A program made the position numbers and the translations under genes. Positions 46,296-54,850 of a DNA stretch of 64,000 nucleotides are shown here, in pieces (the stretch's first letter is position 1; the number at the start of each line of letters is the position of its first letter). The notes below the pieces were generated by a model that saw nothing but the letters and a program-made list of their open reading frames with translations, was not told the DNA's origin and ran no database searches. The stretch is from Nitrospinota bacterium (GTDB taxonomy: Bacteria > Nitrospinota_A > UBA7883 > JACRGQ01), in the NCBI GenBank assembly GCA_029881495.1, contig JAOUMJ010000003.1, positions 62,001 to 126,000 on the forward strand. Reading direction: 5' to 3'.

Positions 46296-46856
46296 GTGTT
46301 AAAAAGCAATAAAAGCCTTTTATTAGTTTTTGTAGCAATATTCGCATTTTCTTTAGCATCGTGCGCGACAGGTGGAAAACCTACAACAGAGGTAGAGCCG
46401 ACAGCCGAACAGCTTGAAAAAGAGCAGATGGAGGAAGTAAGCCGGCTCGAGCAGGAAGAGCTTGAAGCGTTGAAGAGGGATGAGTCATTACAGGACGAAA
46501 TGCGCACAATGGAATTCACACCCGGCGAGCTTGCGACTGTATATTTCGATTTCGACAGATACAACCTGAAACCGGGAGCAAAAGCCGCGTTAAAGAACAA
46601 CGCCGAATGGATAAAGGCCAATCCCAACCAGAGAGTGCAAATAGAAGGTCATTGCGACGAGAGAGGGACTGAGGAATACAACCTTGCTCTTGGCGAAAAA
46701 AGGGCTACAACCACCAAAGCATACCTAGTATCCCTTGGTGTAAATGAAAGCGATATCTATACGATCAGCTATGGTGAAGAGAAACCCGTGGATATGGACC
46801 ATACGGAAGCCGCATGGGCAAAAAACCGCAGAGCTGAATTCAAAGTAACTGAGTAG
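46296..46856 (+). CDS. pal: Peptidoglycan-associated lipoprotein
   Basis: A 186-residue OmpA-family lipoprotein. The signal peptide ends in the lipobox LASC; a Glu/Lys-rich helical linker of about 50 residues follows. The OmpA C-terminal domain (TVYFDFDRYNLKP, IEGHCDERGTEEYN, LGEKRATTTKAYL) binds peptidoglycan diaminopimelate. It anchors the outer membrane as part of Tol-Pal. Start GTG 46296 follows GGAGG. tolB and tolQRA are not in the window, while cpoB follows directly. Confidence 0.94.
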   Translation: MLKSNKSLLLVFVAIFAFSLASCATGGKPTTEVEPTAEQLEKEQMEEVSRLEQEELEALKRDESLQDEMRTMEFTPGELATVYFDFDRYNLKPGAKAALKNNAEWIKANPNQRVQIEGHCDERGTEEYNLALGEKRATTTKAYLVSLGVNESDIYTISYGEEKPVDMDHTEAAWAKNRRAEFKVTE

Positions 46857-46876
46857 TAAGCTTAACGGTATTATCC

Positions 46877-46904
46877 GGGGGTTCTTTGTAATATCCGAAC
46901 CCCC
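46877..46904 (+). other. RNA hairpin between pal and cpoB
   Basis: An exact 8-base stem, GGGGGTTC (46877-46884) with GAACCCCC (46897-46904), and a 12-base loop. No U run follows, so it is more likely an attenuator, pause or mRNA-processing hairpin than a full terminator. It could hold cpoB expression below pal. Confidence 0.6.
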
Positions 46905-46926
46905 ACTCCGTTTTCCATATACCATT

Positions 46927-47886
46927 ATGAAACTCAATTCCTGCGTTTTTATAGCTTTTTCCACAGTTTTCCTGCTCCTTCTCTCTTCCTGCGCCACCGA
47001 AAAAGGGATGCAAACCGTCGGGCAAGATGTAAAAGGACTCAAGGATAAAATGGACAAGGAACTTGATAGCTTGAGGAAAGATCAGGAGAAAACAAAAACC
47101 ACCTTATCTACGGTTGTGATCAATCAGGCAAATACCAAGGACGAGATTGAAAACCTCGCTCTCACGATTGAAACTCTGATGGCAAAAGCCGAGGAGAGCT
47201 CCTTCTTTTCAAAAAAAGTTCTTGAAGAAATGAAGAGCATCAACAGCCAGTTGAAAAGTCTTAATGAGCAAACTATGGAATCGGACATGAAATCGGCCCA
47301 AAGGGACGGGGCCAACAGGGAAGAGATAGAGCTTTCCTTTACCGAGATACGAGCTAGCCTCGCTGAGATCAATGCTGTGATAGATAAACTGGAAAAGGAC
47401 AAAAAAGAGAGCGAAAAAAGAAAGAAGAAAGAGGTCGCCGTAAAACCGAAAGCAAAGCCGCCGGAAAAGAAAACGACCCCGGTCCCCCAAAAAATTTCGC
47501 CGGAACAACTCTATCAAAACGGATATAAAAACTTCATGAATGGGGAATATCAGCAGTCACTGCTTGAATTTCAGGAGTATATAAAACGTTTCCCAAAAGA
47601 GGAACTCGTCGATAACTGCCAATACTGGCTTGCCGAATCTCTTTTAAAACTTGGAAATGAAAAAGAAGCTGTTGAAGCGTTCCTCAAGGTGGAAAAAAGC
47701 TACCCCGATTCCCCAAAAGTGCCGGATGCCCTCTTCAGGGCGGCGGAAATAATGGAAAAAACAGGCGGATTGAAAAAAGCTGAACCAACTCTGGTAAAAA
47801 TACGGGATAATTACCCGAACTCGATTGAGGCGGGCCAGGCGGTAAAAAAGCTTGAGAGCCTGGCAAAAAGCGAAAGTAAAAAATAA
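46927..47886 (+). CDS. cpoB: Cell division coordinator CpoB (YbgF-like) lipoprotein
   Basis: A 319-residue exported protein with a lipobox (LLSSC). Residues about 30-160 are a charged coiled coil, followed by a Lys/Pro-rich linker (KPKAKPPEKKTTPVPQK). The C-terminal 125 residues hold three tetratricopeptide repeats (YQNGYKNFMNGEYQQSLLEF, CQYWLAESLLKLGNEKEA and DALFRAAEIMEKTGGLKKA). This is the CpoB layout; CpoB couples peptidoglycan synthesis to outer-membrane constriction through Tol-Pal. E. coli CpoB is periplasmic rather than lipidated, so the lipobox is a difference. Confidence 0.87.
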   Translation: MKLNSCVFIAFSTVFLLLLSSCATEKGMQTVGQDVKGLKDKMDKELDSLRKDQEKTKTTLSTVVINQANTKDEIENLALTIETLMAKAEESSFFSKKVLEEMKSINSQLKSLNEQTMESDMKSAQRDGANREEIELSFTEIRASLAEINAVIDKLEKDKKESEKRKKKEVAVKPKAKPPEKKTTPVPQKISPEQLYQNGYKNFMNGEYQQSLLEFQEYIKRFPKEELVDNCQYWLAESLLKLGNEKEAVEAFLKVEKSYPDSPKVPDALFRAAEIMEKTGGLKKAEPTLVKIRDNYPNSIEAGQAVKKLESLAKSESKK

Positions 47887-47933
47887 GTGATTAATGTGAC
47901 GAAGTGCAAGAATTGAAAAGGTAGGAGAAAAGA

Positions 47934-49835
47934 ATGCTTGAGAAGCTAAGGGAAAACGCATCTGGCTGGATGCTGCAAAGCATATTATGGCTTTTGGTAC
48001 TGGCTTTTGTAGGAACCATATTCCTTGTGTGGGGTTATGGAGATGAAAGGGGCCAGCGCCCTGTCGCGAAAGTAAAGGGGCAGGCAATTACCATTGCCGA
48101 ATTCCAGCAGAGATACGACAGAACCCTGAAGCAGATAACCCAGTCAAACAGTGAAATTTCGCAGGAAATGCTGAAAAGTCTCCGGCTAGAGAGAAAAGTT
48201 ATTGATGAGTTGGTACTCGAAAAATTACAGATCGAAGCGGCAAAAGAAGCGGGATTCGACGTATCCGACGATGAAATATCGATAATGATAACTACAAATC
48301 CTGGTTTCCAGAGCAATGGAACTTTCAACCGGGATCTATATTTCGCGGTCATGAAAAGCAACCGCCTTTCACCTTCGCAATATGAGAACCTATTACGAAA
48401 CGAACTCCTTAAAGGGAAATTGATAAAACTGATCTCCGATGCTGTAGAGATCACGGAAAAGGAGATCCTCGACGGCTATTCATGGGATTACGACCAGGTT
48501 AATGTCAGGTACTCCTCATTCGGCCATTCCCGTTTTGAATCGAACGTACAGGTGAACGATAAGGATATCGAAGAGTATTACAACAAGAACAGGGTCAAGT
48601 TCATGACACAGGAAAAGCGCCTGATAGAGTATTTATTCATCGATCCAGCCAAGGCGGTCGAATCAATGAGCATCTCCGACGCGGAAATAAATGAGTTTTA
48701 CGGAAATTACAAAGATAATTACAAACAGAAAGAACAGTTTCATGCCAGGCATTTAATCGTAATGGTACCTGAAAATCCGTCGAGGGAACTCGAAGCGGAA
48801 CTACGCGCAAAAGCCGAAGGCTACCTTGCCGAGATACGCGCGGGAGCCGACTTCGCTAAAATGGCTGAAAAATATTCCGAAGGGCCATCTTCCATCAAGG
48901 GTGGTGATCTTGGAAACTTTGGCCCTGGAGATATGGATCCAGTGTTCGAGGATGCCGTCAGGAAATTAAAGCCTGGCGAGATATCCGACATTGTAAAGAC
49001 CAGCTTCGGTTTTCACGTTATCAAACTGGAAAGTCACAAACCGGAAAGCTACACCGAACTTAAACTGGTCAAGGACGATATAATCGAAAAAATTCGACGT
49101 TCCAAAGGGAGCGGAATGGCAAAGGCAAGAATCAACAAAGCGCTGAAGGCAGCTGGTGAAAAAGACGCCGACTGGAAAAAGGTAGCCGAGGCAAACGATG
49201 TTAAATACAGTTCCATCCGTGTTGAAGTAGGTAAAGAACTGAACCTGGGAGAAGACTGGAACAAACTCGTAAAAAGGGCTTTCAGAATGAATGTCGGTGA
49301 ACTCTCCTCCGTGATGGAGATGAGCAAAGGGTATTTCGTTATTCGCCTCATTGAGGTAATACCTCCAAAAATGAGAGAACTTGAGGAAGTAAAAAAAGAG
49401 ATCGAACAAATTATTAGAGTTGAAAGAAGCCACGATCTTGCCAGAAAAACGGCCCAGACTATTAAAGACAGATATAAAGAGGGAACGGAATTTGCCCTTC
49501 TCGCAAAAGAACTCAATATTACCGTTAACCAAACGGGCCTCATCACCAGACTTAATCCCGGTGGCGGACCATTGGCAAAGCCGGAGATATTAAGAACCGC
49601 TTTTGCCATGAATCCAGGAGATATTGAGATCATATCCGAAGAGGACGGCCAACACCTTCTCGTTCTTCTGGAGAAAAAACCTGCAAGCAAGAATGATTTT
49701 TCATCAAAACGGGAAGAGGTAAAGAAAAACCTGATAACTAAAAAACGCTTTGACATTATCTCCGCATGGCGTGAAACGCTCTGGAAAGAAGCTGAAGCCA
49801 GTGGCGATATCAAGATTGAACCGCAATACCTTTAA
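47934..49835 (+). CDS. ppiD: PpiD-like periplasmic peptidyl-prolyl isomerase
   Basis: A 633-residue protein anchored by one N-terminal helix (SILWLLVLAFVGTIFLVWGYG). A SurA/PpiD-type N-terminal chaperone domain (VAKVKGQAITIAEFQQRY) follows. A parvulin domain lies near 270-360 (FHARHLIV, GGDLGNFGPGDMDPVFEDA, FGFHVIKLE), and further C-terminal chaperone repeats come after it. It helps newly exported outer-membrane proteins fold. Start ATG 47934 follows TAGGAGAA. It lies 47 bases downstream of cpoB, so pal-cpoB-ppiD form an envelope operon. Confidence 0.9.
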   Translation: MLEKLRENASGWMLQSILWLLVLAFVGTIFLVWGYGDERGQRPVAKVKGQAITIAEFQQRYDRTLKQITQSNSEISQEMLKSLRLERKVIDELVLEKLQIEAAKEAGFDVSDDEISIMITTNPGFQSNGTFNRDLYFAVMKSNRLSPSQYENLLRNELLKGKLIKLISDAVEITEKEILDGYSWDYDQVNVRYSSFGHSRFESNVQVNDKDIEEYYNKNRVKFMTQEKRLIEYLFIDPAKAVESMSISDAEINEFYGNYKDNYKQKEQFHARHLIVMVPENPSRELEAELRAKAEGYLAEIRAGADFAKMAEKYSEGPSSIKGGDLGNFGPGDMDPVFEDAVRKLKPGEISDIVKTSFGFHVIKLESHKPESYTELKLVKDDIIEKIRRSKGSGMAKARINKALKAAGEKDADWKKVAEANDVKYSSIRVEVGKELNLGEDWNKLVKRAFRMNVGELSSVMEMSKGYFVIRLIEVIPPKMRELEEVKKEIEQIIRVERSHDLARKTAQTIKDRYKEGTEFALLAKELNITVNQTGLITRLNPGGGPLAKPEILRTAFAMNPGDIEIISEEDGQHLLVLLEKKPASKNDFSSKREEVKKNLITKKRFDIISAWRETLWKEAEASGDIKIEPQYL

Positions 49836-49855
49836 ACCCTACGTTTGAACGTCGG

Positions 49856-49883
49856 TAATATCAGCTATAGCGGACTGATATCA
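49856..49883. repeat. Imperfect inverted repeat downstream of ppiD
   Basis: TAATATCAG and CTGATATCA (8 of 9 bases pairing) flank a 10-base loop. It lies between ppiD and the MBL-fold gene. It has no U run, so it is a candidate operator or weak hairpin, not a proven terminator. Confidence 0.35.
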
Positions 49884-49933
49884 TAAATGCCATTTATCAG
49901 GTACGGCTAGAAGTGAGATGATAATATACGAGC

Positions 49934-50839
49934 ATGGAACTTAGGATTCTTGGATCCGGATCTTGCGCCCCCTCTTCGGAGAGGAACAGCTCTGGCTATC
50001 TGCTCAGTGCGGGGGGGAAAAGATTTCTGCTCGATGCCGGTCCCGGCACCTTCGCCCAGCTCAATCGGTTTAGTATCGACTTAACCACTATCGAGGAAGT
50101 GTTCATAACACATCTTCATGTGGACCATGTAAACGACCTCCCCGCCATACTGTTCTCGCTCAGGCATTGTGTTCCGAAAAAATCGCAAAAAATGCCTGTA
50201 ATTCATGGCCCCGAAGGATTTGAAAATGATATTAACACTCTCCTTTCCGCATACGGCAGTCAGATAATCAGTGAAGACTTCAAGCTTAATGTGGTTGAAC
50301 ATAAAGCTGACGAAGAAGGTCATATCGAAGATTTCAATACAGGATTGATGGTTGTGAAATCACTACCAATGGAACACTCTCCCGTATCAGTGGGATACCG
50401 TTTCGACCTCTATCCCGAAAAGCCTGCCTTACTTGAGATAAAGAAATCATCAAACGCCAAGAATATTCAAAGCAATGAAGATATAACTGAAGATGACAGC
50501 GATAATAGTGGATTTGTGCCCGACAACTTCAAAGAGGATGTCGCACCTTTAAAATCACTGACCTATTCCGGCGATACCGCTCCATGTAAAAACATAATAA
50601 ACCTGGCAAACGGCTCGAATTGCCTCCTTATCGAAGCATCTTCTGCCGATACCAACAAATTACAGGGCCATTCCACAATAGCGGAATCTGCCAGTGTAGC
50701 GCAAAAGGCAAAAGTGGAAACACTTGTTCTTACACATATCTCTCCTGAAAATGACCGGATGAACATTGAAAAAAAAGCATCGGAAATTTTCAATGGGATT
50801 GTCATCGTCGCCAAAGACGGTATGCGAATAACGATATAA
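49934..50839 (+). CDS. RNase Z-like MBL-fold hydrolase with acidic insert
   Basis: A 301-residue MBL-fold protein of the ElaC/RNase Z-like group: GSGSCAPSSERNSSGYLL opening, metal motif HLHVDH near 60, EHSPVSVGY (His), SGDTAPC (Asp) and LTHISPEN (His). These are the tRNase Z ligands. An insert of about 45 residues before SGDTAPC is rich in Asp, Ser, Asn and Glu and looks disordered. The exosite of true tRNase Z is not evident, so the substrate may be RNA or a small phosphodiester. It converges on the argH operon. Confidence 0.78.
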   Translation: MELRILGSGSCAPSSERNSSGYLLSAGGKRFLLDAGPGTFAQLNRFSIDLTTIEEVFITHLHVDHVNDLPAILFSLRHCVPKKSQKMPVIHGPEGFENDINTLLSAYGSQIISEDFKLNVVEHKADEEGHIEDFNTGLMVVKSLPMEHSPVSVGYRFDLYPEKPALLEIKKSSNAKNIQSNEDITEDDSDNSGFVPDNFKEDVAPLKSLTYSGDTAPCKNIINLANGSNCLLIEASSADTNKLQGHSTIAESASVAQKAKVETLVLTHISPENDRMNIEKKASEIFNGIVIVAKDGMRITI

Positions 50840-50857
50840 AATCTATTCGGAAGCGTG

Positions 50858-51031
50858 TTACCTGTTCTTGGGCGTTTTTTCTTCCCTGTCTGAGTCATAA
50901 TCGTATTTCATATCGGGAACCTTGTCGGAAATGTCAGGCTCTTCAGGCGGGGGTTTGGGATCCGTTTTAAGGCCGCATGATGAAATAGCCGCTATTAAAA
51001 ATGAAAATATCAGTATTCTGAAACGCATCAT
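50858..51031 (-). CDS. Small LptM-like lipoprotein behind argH
   Basis: A 57-residue lipoprotein: MMRFRILIFSFLIAAISSC signal with a lipobox, then GLKTDPKPPPEEPD and a charged tail. The Cys-Gly-Leu-Lys start after the lipobox matches the LptM (YifL) family, whose members assist LptD disulfide formation in the LPS translocon and often lie beside argH or lysA. Its ATG overlaps the argH stop (TAATG at 51033-51029), so it is translationally coupled. Identity is inferred from position and the CGLK start. Confidence 0.7.
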   Translation of the reverse strand: MMRFRILIFSFLIAAISSCGLKTDPKPPPEEPDISDKVPDMKYDYDSDREEKTPKNR

Positions 51032-52407
51032 TAACCCAGGTGACCCTTTAACCTTTTTATCTGCCGCAATATCTCTTTTTTTGCTGTTGTGCCGATCCCT
51101 TTTTTTCTGTCGGGTGACAGCCTCGGGTTTATAAAACTGAAGATGTCCTTGCCGAAAAATTTTGAATATTTTTTCAAATCGGCTAAAGAAAGTTCCATGA
51201 ACGAAATGCCTCTGCTTTCGCAATAACCGACAATCTCGCCAACGACATGGTGCGCATCCCGGAAAGGTACACCTTTCATTACAAGGTAGTCGGCCATATC
51301 CACGGCAGTCATGAATCCCTTGTCGATGCGCGATTCCAAAACATTTTTGTTGAACTTTATCATGCCGACCATTTCAATCACCAGCGGCAAGCCGGATAGA
51401 ACCTGCTCACTGCTGTCGAAAAGAGCCGGCTTATCCTCCTGCAAATCCCTGTTATAAGCCAAGGGGAGTCCTTTGAGCGTCATCAAAAGGTTAAGGAGGT
51501 TTCCGGTCACCCTGCCGGCCTTTCCTCTTAACAGTTCAGGGAGGTCGGGATTCTTTTTCTGAGGCATTATGCTTGAGCCGGTGCATATCTCATCTGGCAA
51601 AGAGACAGTATTGAACTCGGAGCTCGAAAATATCACCAACTCCTCCGAAAGCCTAGATATGTGCATGAAAAGGACTGATGAGGCGTAGCAAAAATCAAGA
51701 GCGAAATCCCGGTCGGAAACGGCATCGATCGAATTATTGGAAATTTTCGTAAATCCAAGCAGGCGAGCCTGGAACTTCCTGTCCAACCCGAAATTATTTC
51801 CTGCCAGGGCACCGGAGCCGAGCGGCATTGAATCGGTCCTTGCCACCCCCTCCATAAATCTCTCCTGATCCCTTGAAAACATCTCTACATAGGCCAGAAA
51901 CCAATGAGCCACCCGCACTGGCTGAGCCATTTGCAGATGTGTATAAGCAGGCATTATGTAGTCAATATGCTTTTCAGCCTGAAGTACAAGCCGTTTCTGC
52001 AATCGCTTGAGCAGGGAGATTATCTCCCTACCCTTTTCCATTGTATAGAGCCTGAGGTCGGTAGATACCTGATCATTCCTGCTCCTCCCTGTGTGCACCT
52101 TCCCGGCAAGCCCACCTACTTTCTCCCTCAGCCTTCTTTCGATGTTCATATGAACATCTTCATCTTCAATCCTGAATTTGAACTTTCCAGTGAGAACCTC
52201 GTTTTCGATCTCCCTCAATCCCTTTTCAATTTTAGCGAGCTCCGTTTTTGAAATAATCCCTGCCTTTTGAAGGGCCATTGATTGAACGATGTTCTGCCGA
52301 ATATCCAGGAGAGCAAGCTTTTTATCAAAATCAATTGATGCGGAAAATTCCAGAAATTCACCCTTCTGAATATTTTTAAACCTTCCGCCCCATGCACGGT
52401 TTTTCAC
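51031..52407 (-). CDS. argH: Argininosuccinate lyase
   Basis: A 458-residue lyase of the fumarase/aspartase superfamily that splits argininosuccinate to arginine and fumarate. The start WGGRF, the catalytic-His region VHTGRSRNDQVSTDLRLY and the signature GSSIMPQKKNPD are present. GTG 52407 (just before KNRAWGGRF) follows GGGGAAG and fits the family start better than the longer frame to 52452. The gene start lies 15 bases from the divergent DUF3187-like gene. Confidence 0.94.
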   Translation of the reverse strand: MKNRAWGGRFKNIQKGEFLEFSASIDFDKKLALLDIRQNIVQSMALQKAGIISKTELAKIEKGLREIENEVLTGKFKFRIEDEDVHMNIERRLREKVGGLAGKVHTGRSRNDQVSTDLRLYTMEKGREIISLLKRLQKRLVLQAEKHIDYIMPAYTHLQMAQPVRVAHWFLAYVEMFSRDQERFMEGVARTDSMPLGSGALAGNNFGLDRKFQARLLGFTKISNNSIDAVSDRDFALDFCYASSVLFMHISRLSEELVIFSSSEFNTVSLPDEICTGSSIMPQKKNPDLPELLRGKAGRVTGNLLNLLMTLKGLPLAYNRDLQEDKPALFDSSEQVLSGLPLVIEMVGMIKFNKNVLESRIDKGFMTAVDMADYLVMKGVPFRDAHHVVGEIVGYCESRGISFMELSLADLKKYSKFFGKDIFSFINPRLSPDRKKGIGTTAKKEILRQIKRLKGHLG

Positions 52408-52422
52408 GTTATACTTCCCCAA

Positions 52423-53388
52423 ATGTTGAAAAAATTTAATGTAGTTTACCACACAATCCTTTTGTGTCTGCTCCTGCTATTCTACCCCTTTTCAGCAAAA
52501 GCAGAAGCCGAACCTATTCAGATGAAAAACCATGCCCCTATCTGGTTTGGCCTGCTCTTCCCTACTCCAGACAGGACAGAACCTTTGGAAAATAAAAAAC
52601 ATGAAACAAGCCTTCAATTCGAATATTCAAGCATATTTTTTTTAAAAAACCGGGCAGAGTGGTATCTCCTTTTCGACATGGAATTAACACAGCTTACGAT
52701 CTCTCATAGAATAGGTTTGCCAAACCAGTTGGAAACTGGCATCGAAGCTTCCGCGATACATATGGGGGGGGGATTTCTGGATAATACCATTATTAATTTC
52801 CATAATACTACCGGTTTCCCGAATTATATCGGTCAGGAAGAGTCCCCCAGAGACAGGTTCCTCTATGGAATATGGCACTACGACGAGGAGTGGAATCACG
52901 CAGTACCGTATACTTTCACTCTTGGCGAGACAAATATCTGGCTGAAAAAGGGGATTTGGCAATCCGATGACAAAACAGTGTCCGCAAAACTTGTCGTTCA
53001 GGCGCCGACCGCCCCTGCGGATATCGGTATTGGCAATGGCTCATGGGAGTGGTCGGCACTGCTTTTATACAAATTGACCCTTTACTCCTGCGAGACGGAT
53101 ATAAGTGGAGGATATGTAGATACGGGGTATTACACGCGTGGAGAGATATTCCACCCGCATGATTACCTTTTCCTTAGGGGGAGCATGGAAAAGCCTGTTA
53201 ACGGCAGATACAGCCTTATACTTCAGGGGACCGTTTCCAGTACGCCGTTTTATGTGCCTGTATGGGGTGAAGTTACATTTGGGGGGCGTTACAGGGTCCC
53301 GGATGGCTCTGCAGTTACTGTCGGCCTCCTGGAAGATTTAAGCAAAACAGCGCCGGACTTCACCTTTCACCTCTCATACACATTCTGA
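52423..53388 (+). CDS. DUF3187-like outer-membrane beta-barrel protein
   Basis: A 321-residue protein with a signal peptide (LLLFYPFSAKAEA). The mature sequence has repeated 9-11-residue amphipathic strands separated by polar turns and ends in a terminal Phe (FHLSYTF), the usual outer-membrane barrel ending for BamA recognition. The strand pattern around HRIGLPNQLETGIEASAI and the overall size resemble DUF3187. Function is unknown; a porin or surface role is possible. It is transcribed away from argH, only 15 bases between starts, so promoter elements must lie within the coding regions. Confidence 0.7.
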   Translation: MLKKFNVVYHTILLCLLLLFYPFSAKAEAEPIQMKNHAPIWFGLLFPTPDRTEPLENKKHETSLQFEYSSIFFLKNRAEWYLLFDMELTQLTISHRIGLPNQLETGIEASAIHMGGGFLDNTIINFHNTTGFPNYIGQEESPRDRFLYGIWHYDEEWNHAVPYTFTLGETNIWLKKGIWQSDDKTVSAKLVVQAPTAPADIGIGNGSWEWSALLLYKLTLYSCETDISGGYVDTGYYTRGEIFHPHDYLFLRGSMEKPVNGRYSLILQGTVSSTPFYVPVWGEVTFGGRYRVPDGSAVTVGLLEDLSKTAPDFTFHLSYTF

Positions 53389-53486
53389 TACCCCCGCCAT
53401 TTCCAGCATTAAACAGCCTAAAACCGGTGCGTAAGGGGGCTGCAACAGCTCTTCTCATTTTATGGTAAAATCCAAGCTAAATCTGT

Positions 53487-53515
53487 TTGACACTGAACAT
53501 TTATACTGTTAGCAT
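53487..53515 (+). promoter_or_regulatory. Promoter of the atp F0 operon
   Basis: A perfect TTGACA (53487-53492), a 17-base spacer, and TAGCAT (53510-53515, four of six). It lies about 45 bases before the atpZ start codon and is the best promoter match in the window. Confidence 0.65.
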
Positions 53516-53561
53516 TCCTCTTTAATTTTGGGAAGCAACCTGTTCCCGTATCGAGGTAAGG

Positions 53562-53780
53562 ATGGGTAAACGAAGCGGACAATACGTAGAGTTTACGCTC
53601 TTGGCAATGGTCGGAACACAACTTGTTGTTTCCATATTTATCGGGTTTGGTATTGGTTATTGGCTTGATACAAAGCTTGGGACAAAGCCGTTGCTCATGC
53701 TTTTGTTCGGGATACTTGGGGTAGCGGCAGGGTTTTTAAACATCTATAGAACTGTTAAAAAAAGTGTTGATGATGAATGA
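53562..53780 (+). CDS. atpZ: ATP synthase accessory protein AtpZ/AtpI-like
   Basis: A 72-residue membrane protein with two helices (TLLAMVGTQLVVSIFIGFGIGYW and PLLMLLFGILGVAAGF). The GYWLDTKLGTKP hairpin between them is typical of AtpZ. AtpZ/AtpI proteins help assemble the c-ring or transport Mg/Ca. It is the first gene of the F0 cluster, overlapping the next frame. Confidence 0.83.
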   Translation: MGKRSGQYVEFTLLAMVGTQLVVSIFIGFGIGYWLDTKLGTKPLLMLLFGILGVAAGFLNIYRTVKKSVDDE

Positions 53781-54144
53781 AATGGATTTTGCAGGACGCA
53801 TAGGGCTTAGGAGCATTATTTTTGCCCTTTCGCTCGCCGCTGTAGCGTACGCCGTTCACTCGGTTAACGCCTCTATTGCGGTTGTCACCGGAGGTCTTGT
53901 CGCTTTTGTAAACTTCCGTCTCTCTTCAAAGACCTTGAAAAAGATACTGGATCCGGAAATGAATCCAGCTATCGTCAAGGGTATCTCGCTTGTTACTTTT
54001 CTGGTTCGCTATTTAATGCTTTCAATCGTCCTCTACTTCGCGATAATATCCGGCATCAATCCTCTCTTCTTTCTTGTCGGGCTTTCTTCGATCGTAGGCG
54101 GCGCGTTTCTTTCATACAGCGATTTAAAGAGGGAGACCGTATGA
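53770..54144 (+). CDS. atpI: ATP synthase protein I-like membrane protein
   Basis: A 124-residue protein with four predicted helices (IIFALSLAAVAYAV, SIAVVTGGLVAFVNF, YLMLSIVLYFAIISG and LFFLVGLSSIVGGAFL). The topology and position between atpZ and atpB fit ATP synthase I, an assembly factor for the c-ring. Several start codons are possible (GTG 53764, ATG 53770, 53773, 53782); all overlap atpZ. The stop overlaps the atpB start (ATGA). Confidence 0.75.
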   Translation: MMNEMDFAGRIGLRSIIFALSLAAVAYAVHSVNASIAVVTGGLVAFVNFRLSSKTLKKILDPEMNPAIVKGISLVTFLVRYLMLSIVLYFAIISGINPLFFLVGLSSIVGGAFLSYSDLKRETV

Positions 54145-54803
54145 GCGAACCTTTTATGTTTTTGAGAATCCCGGGTCTGGAAAACTACCCGCATGTTACC
54201 TATACATGGGTTGTGATGGCATTGCTTCTCGTCGGTACCTTTTTTGCCAGGCAGAGCATAGGCCTTATTCCCACAGGTATTCAAAACCTTTTTGAGACCG
54301 CTCTTGTAACTCTTGCGGAGTTCATGGATCAGACTATCGGTCATGGCGGCAGGAAATTCATGCCCCTTATCGGGACCCTGGCCTTCTTTATCATCTGCGG
54401 AAACCTGATGGGATTAATACCCGGTTTCAGTTCCCCGACAGCCAATGTAAATACCAACTTCGCCCTTGCGCTCACCGTTGCCATCTTCTATCACGCAGTA
54501 GGAATGCGGAAGCACGGGCTAGCCTACTTCAAGCAATTCCTCGGGCCGGTTTGGTGGCTTATCCCGCTAATGCTTCCGATCGAGATAATCAGCCACCTTG
54601 CAAGACCGATCACTTTAGGGGTCAGGCTTTTCGGAAACGTAAGGGGCGAGGACCTCGTTATACTTGTTCTCCTTTTCCTTGTTCCCCTGTTCCTTCCGAT
54701 CCCAATGATGGCTTTTGCCGTTTTTACAAGCGTATTGCAGACTCTGGTTTTCATTCTGCTCAGCATGGTCTACCTGCAGGGCGCTCTTAGCGACGAACAT
54801 TAA
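54141..54803 (+). CDS. atpB: ATP synthase subunit a
   Basis: A 220-residue F0 subunit a with five or six helices. The essential Arg lies in PITLGVRLFGNVRGE, and the last helices have LVPLFLPIPMMAFAVFTSVLQTLVFILLSMVY. It forms the proton half-channels next to the c-ring. Its start overlaps the atpI stop. The gene order is atpZ-atpI-atpB-atpE; no b subunit or F1 genes are present here. Confidence 0.95.
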   Translation: MSEPFMFLRIPGLENYPHVTYTWVVMALLLVGTFFARQSIGLIPTGIQNLFETALVTLAEFMDQTIGHGGRKFMPLIGTLAFFIICGNLMGLIPGFSSPTANVNTNFALALTVAIFYHAVGMRKHGLAYFKQFLGPVWWLIPLMLPIEIISHLARPITLGVRLFGNVRGEDLVILVLLFLVPLFLPIPMMAFAVFTSVLQTLVFILLSMVYLQGALSDEH

Positions 54804-54850
54804 TTAATAACAGCTAAACTAATTTAGTATTTTGTATTTGGAGGGATATC

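Noticed and set aside
52408-52452. Longer argH start at 52452
   Set aside because: It would overlap the divergent DUF3187-like gene and add residues that argininosuccinate lyases lack; GTG 52407 has a GGGGAAG site directly before the conserved WGGRF start.
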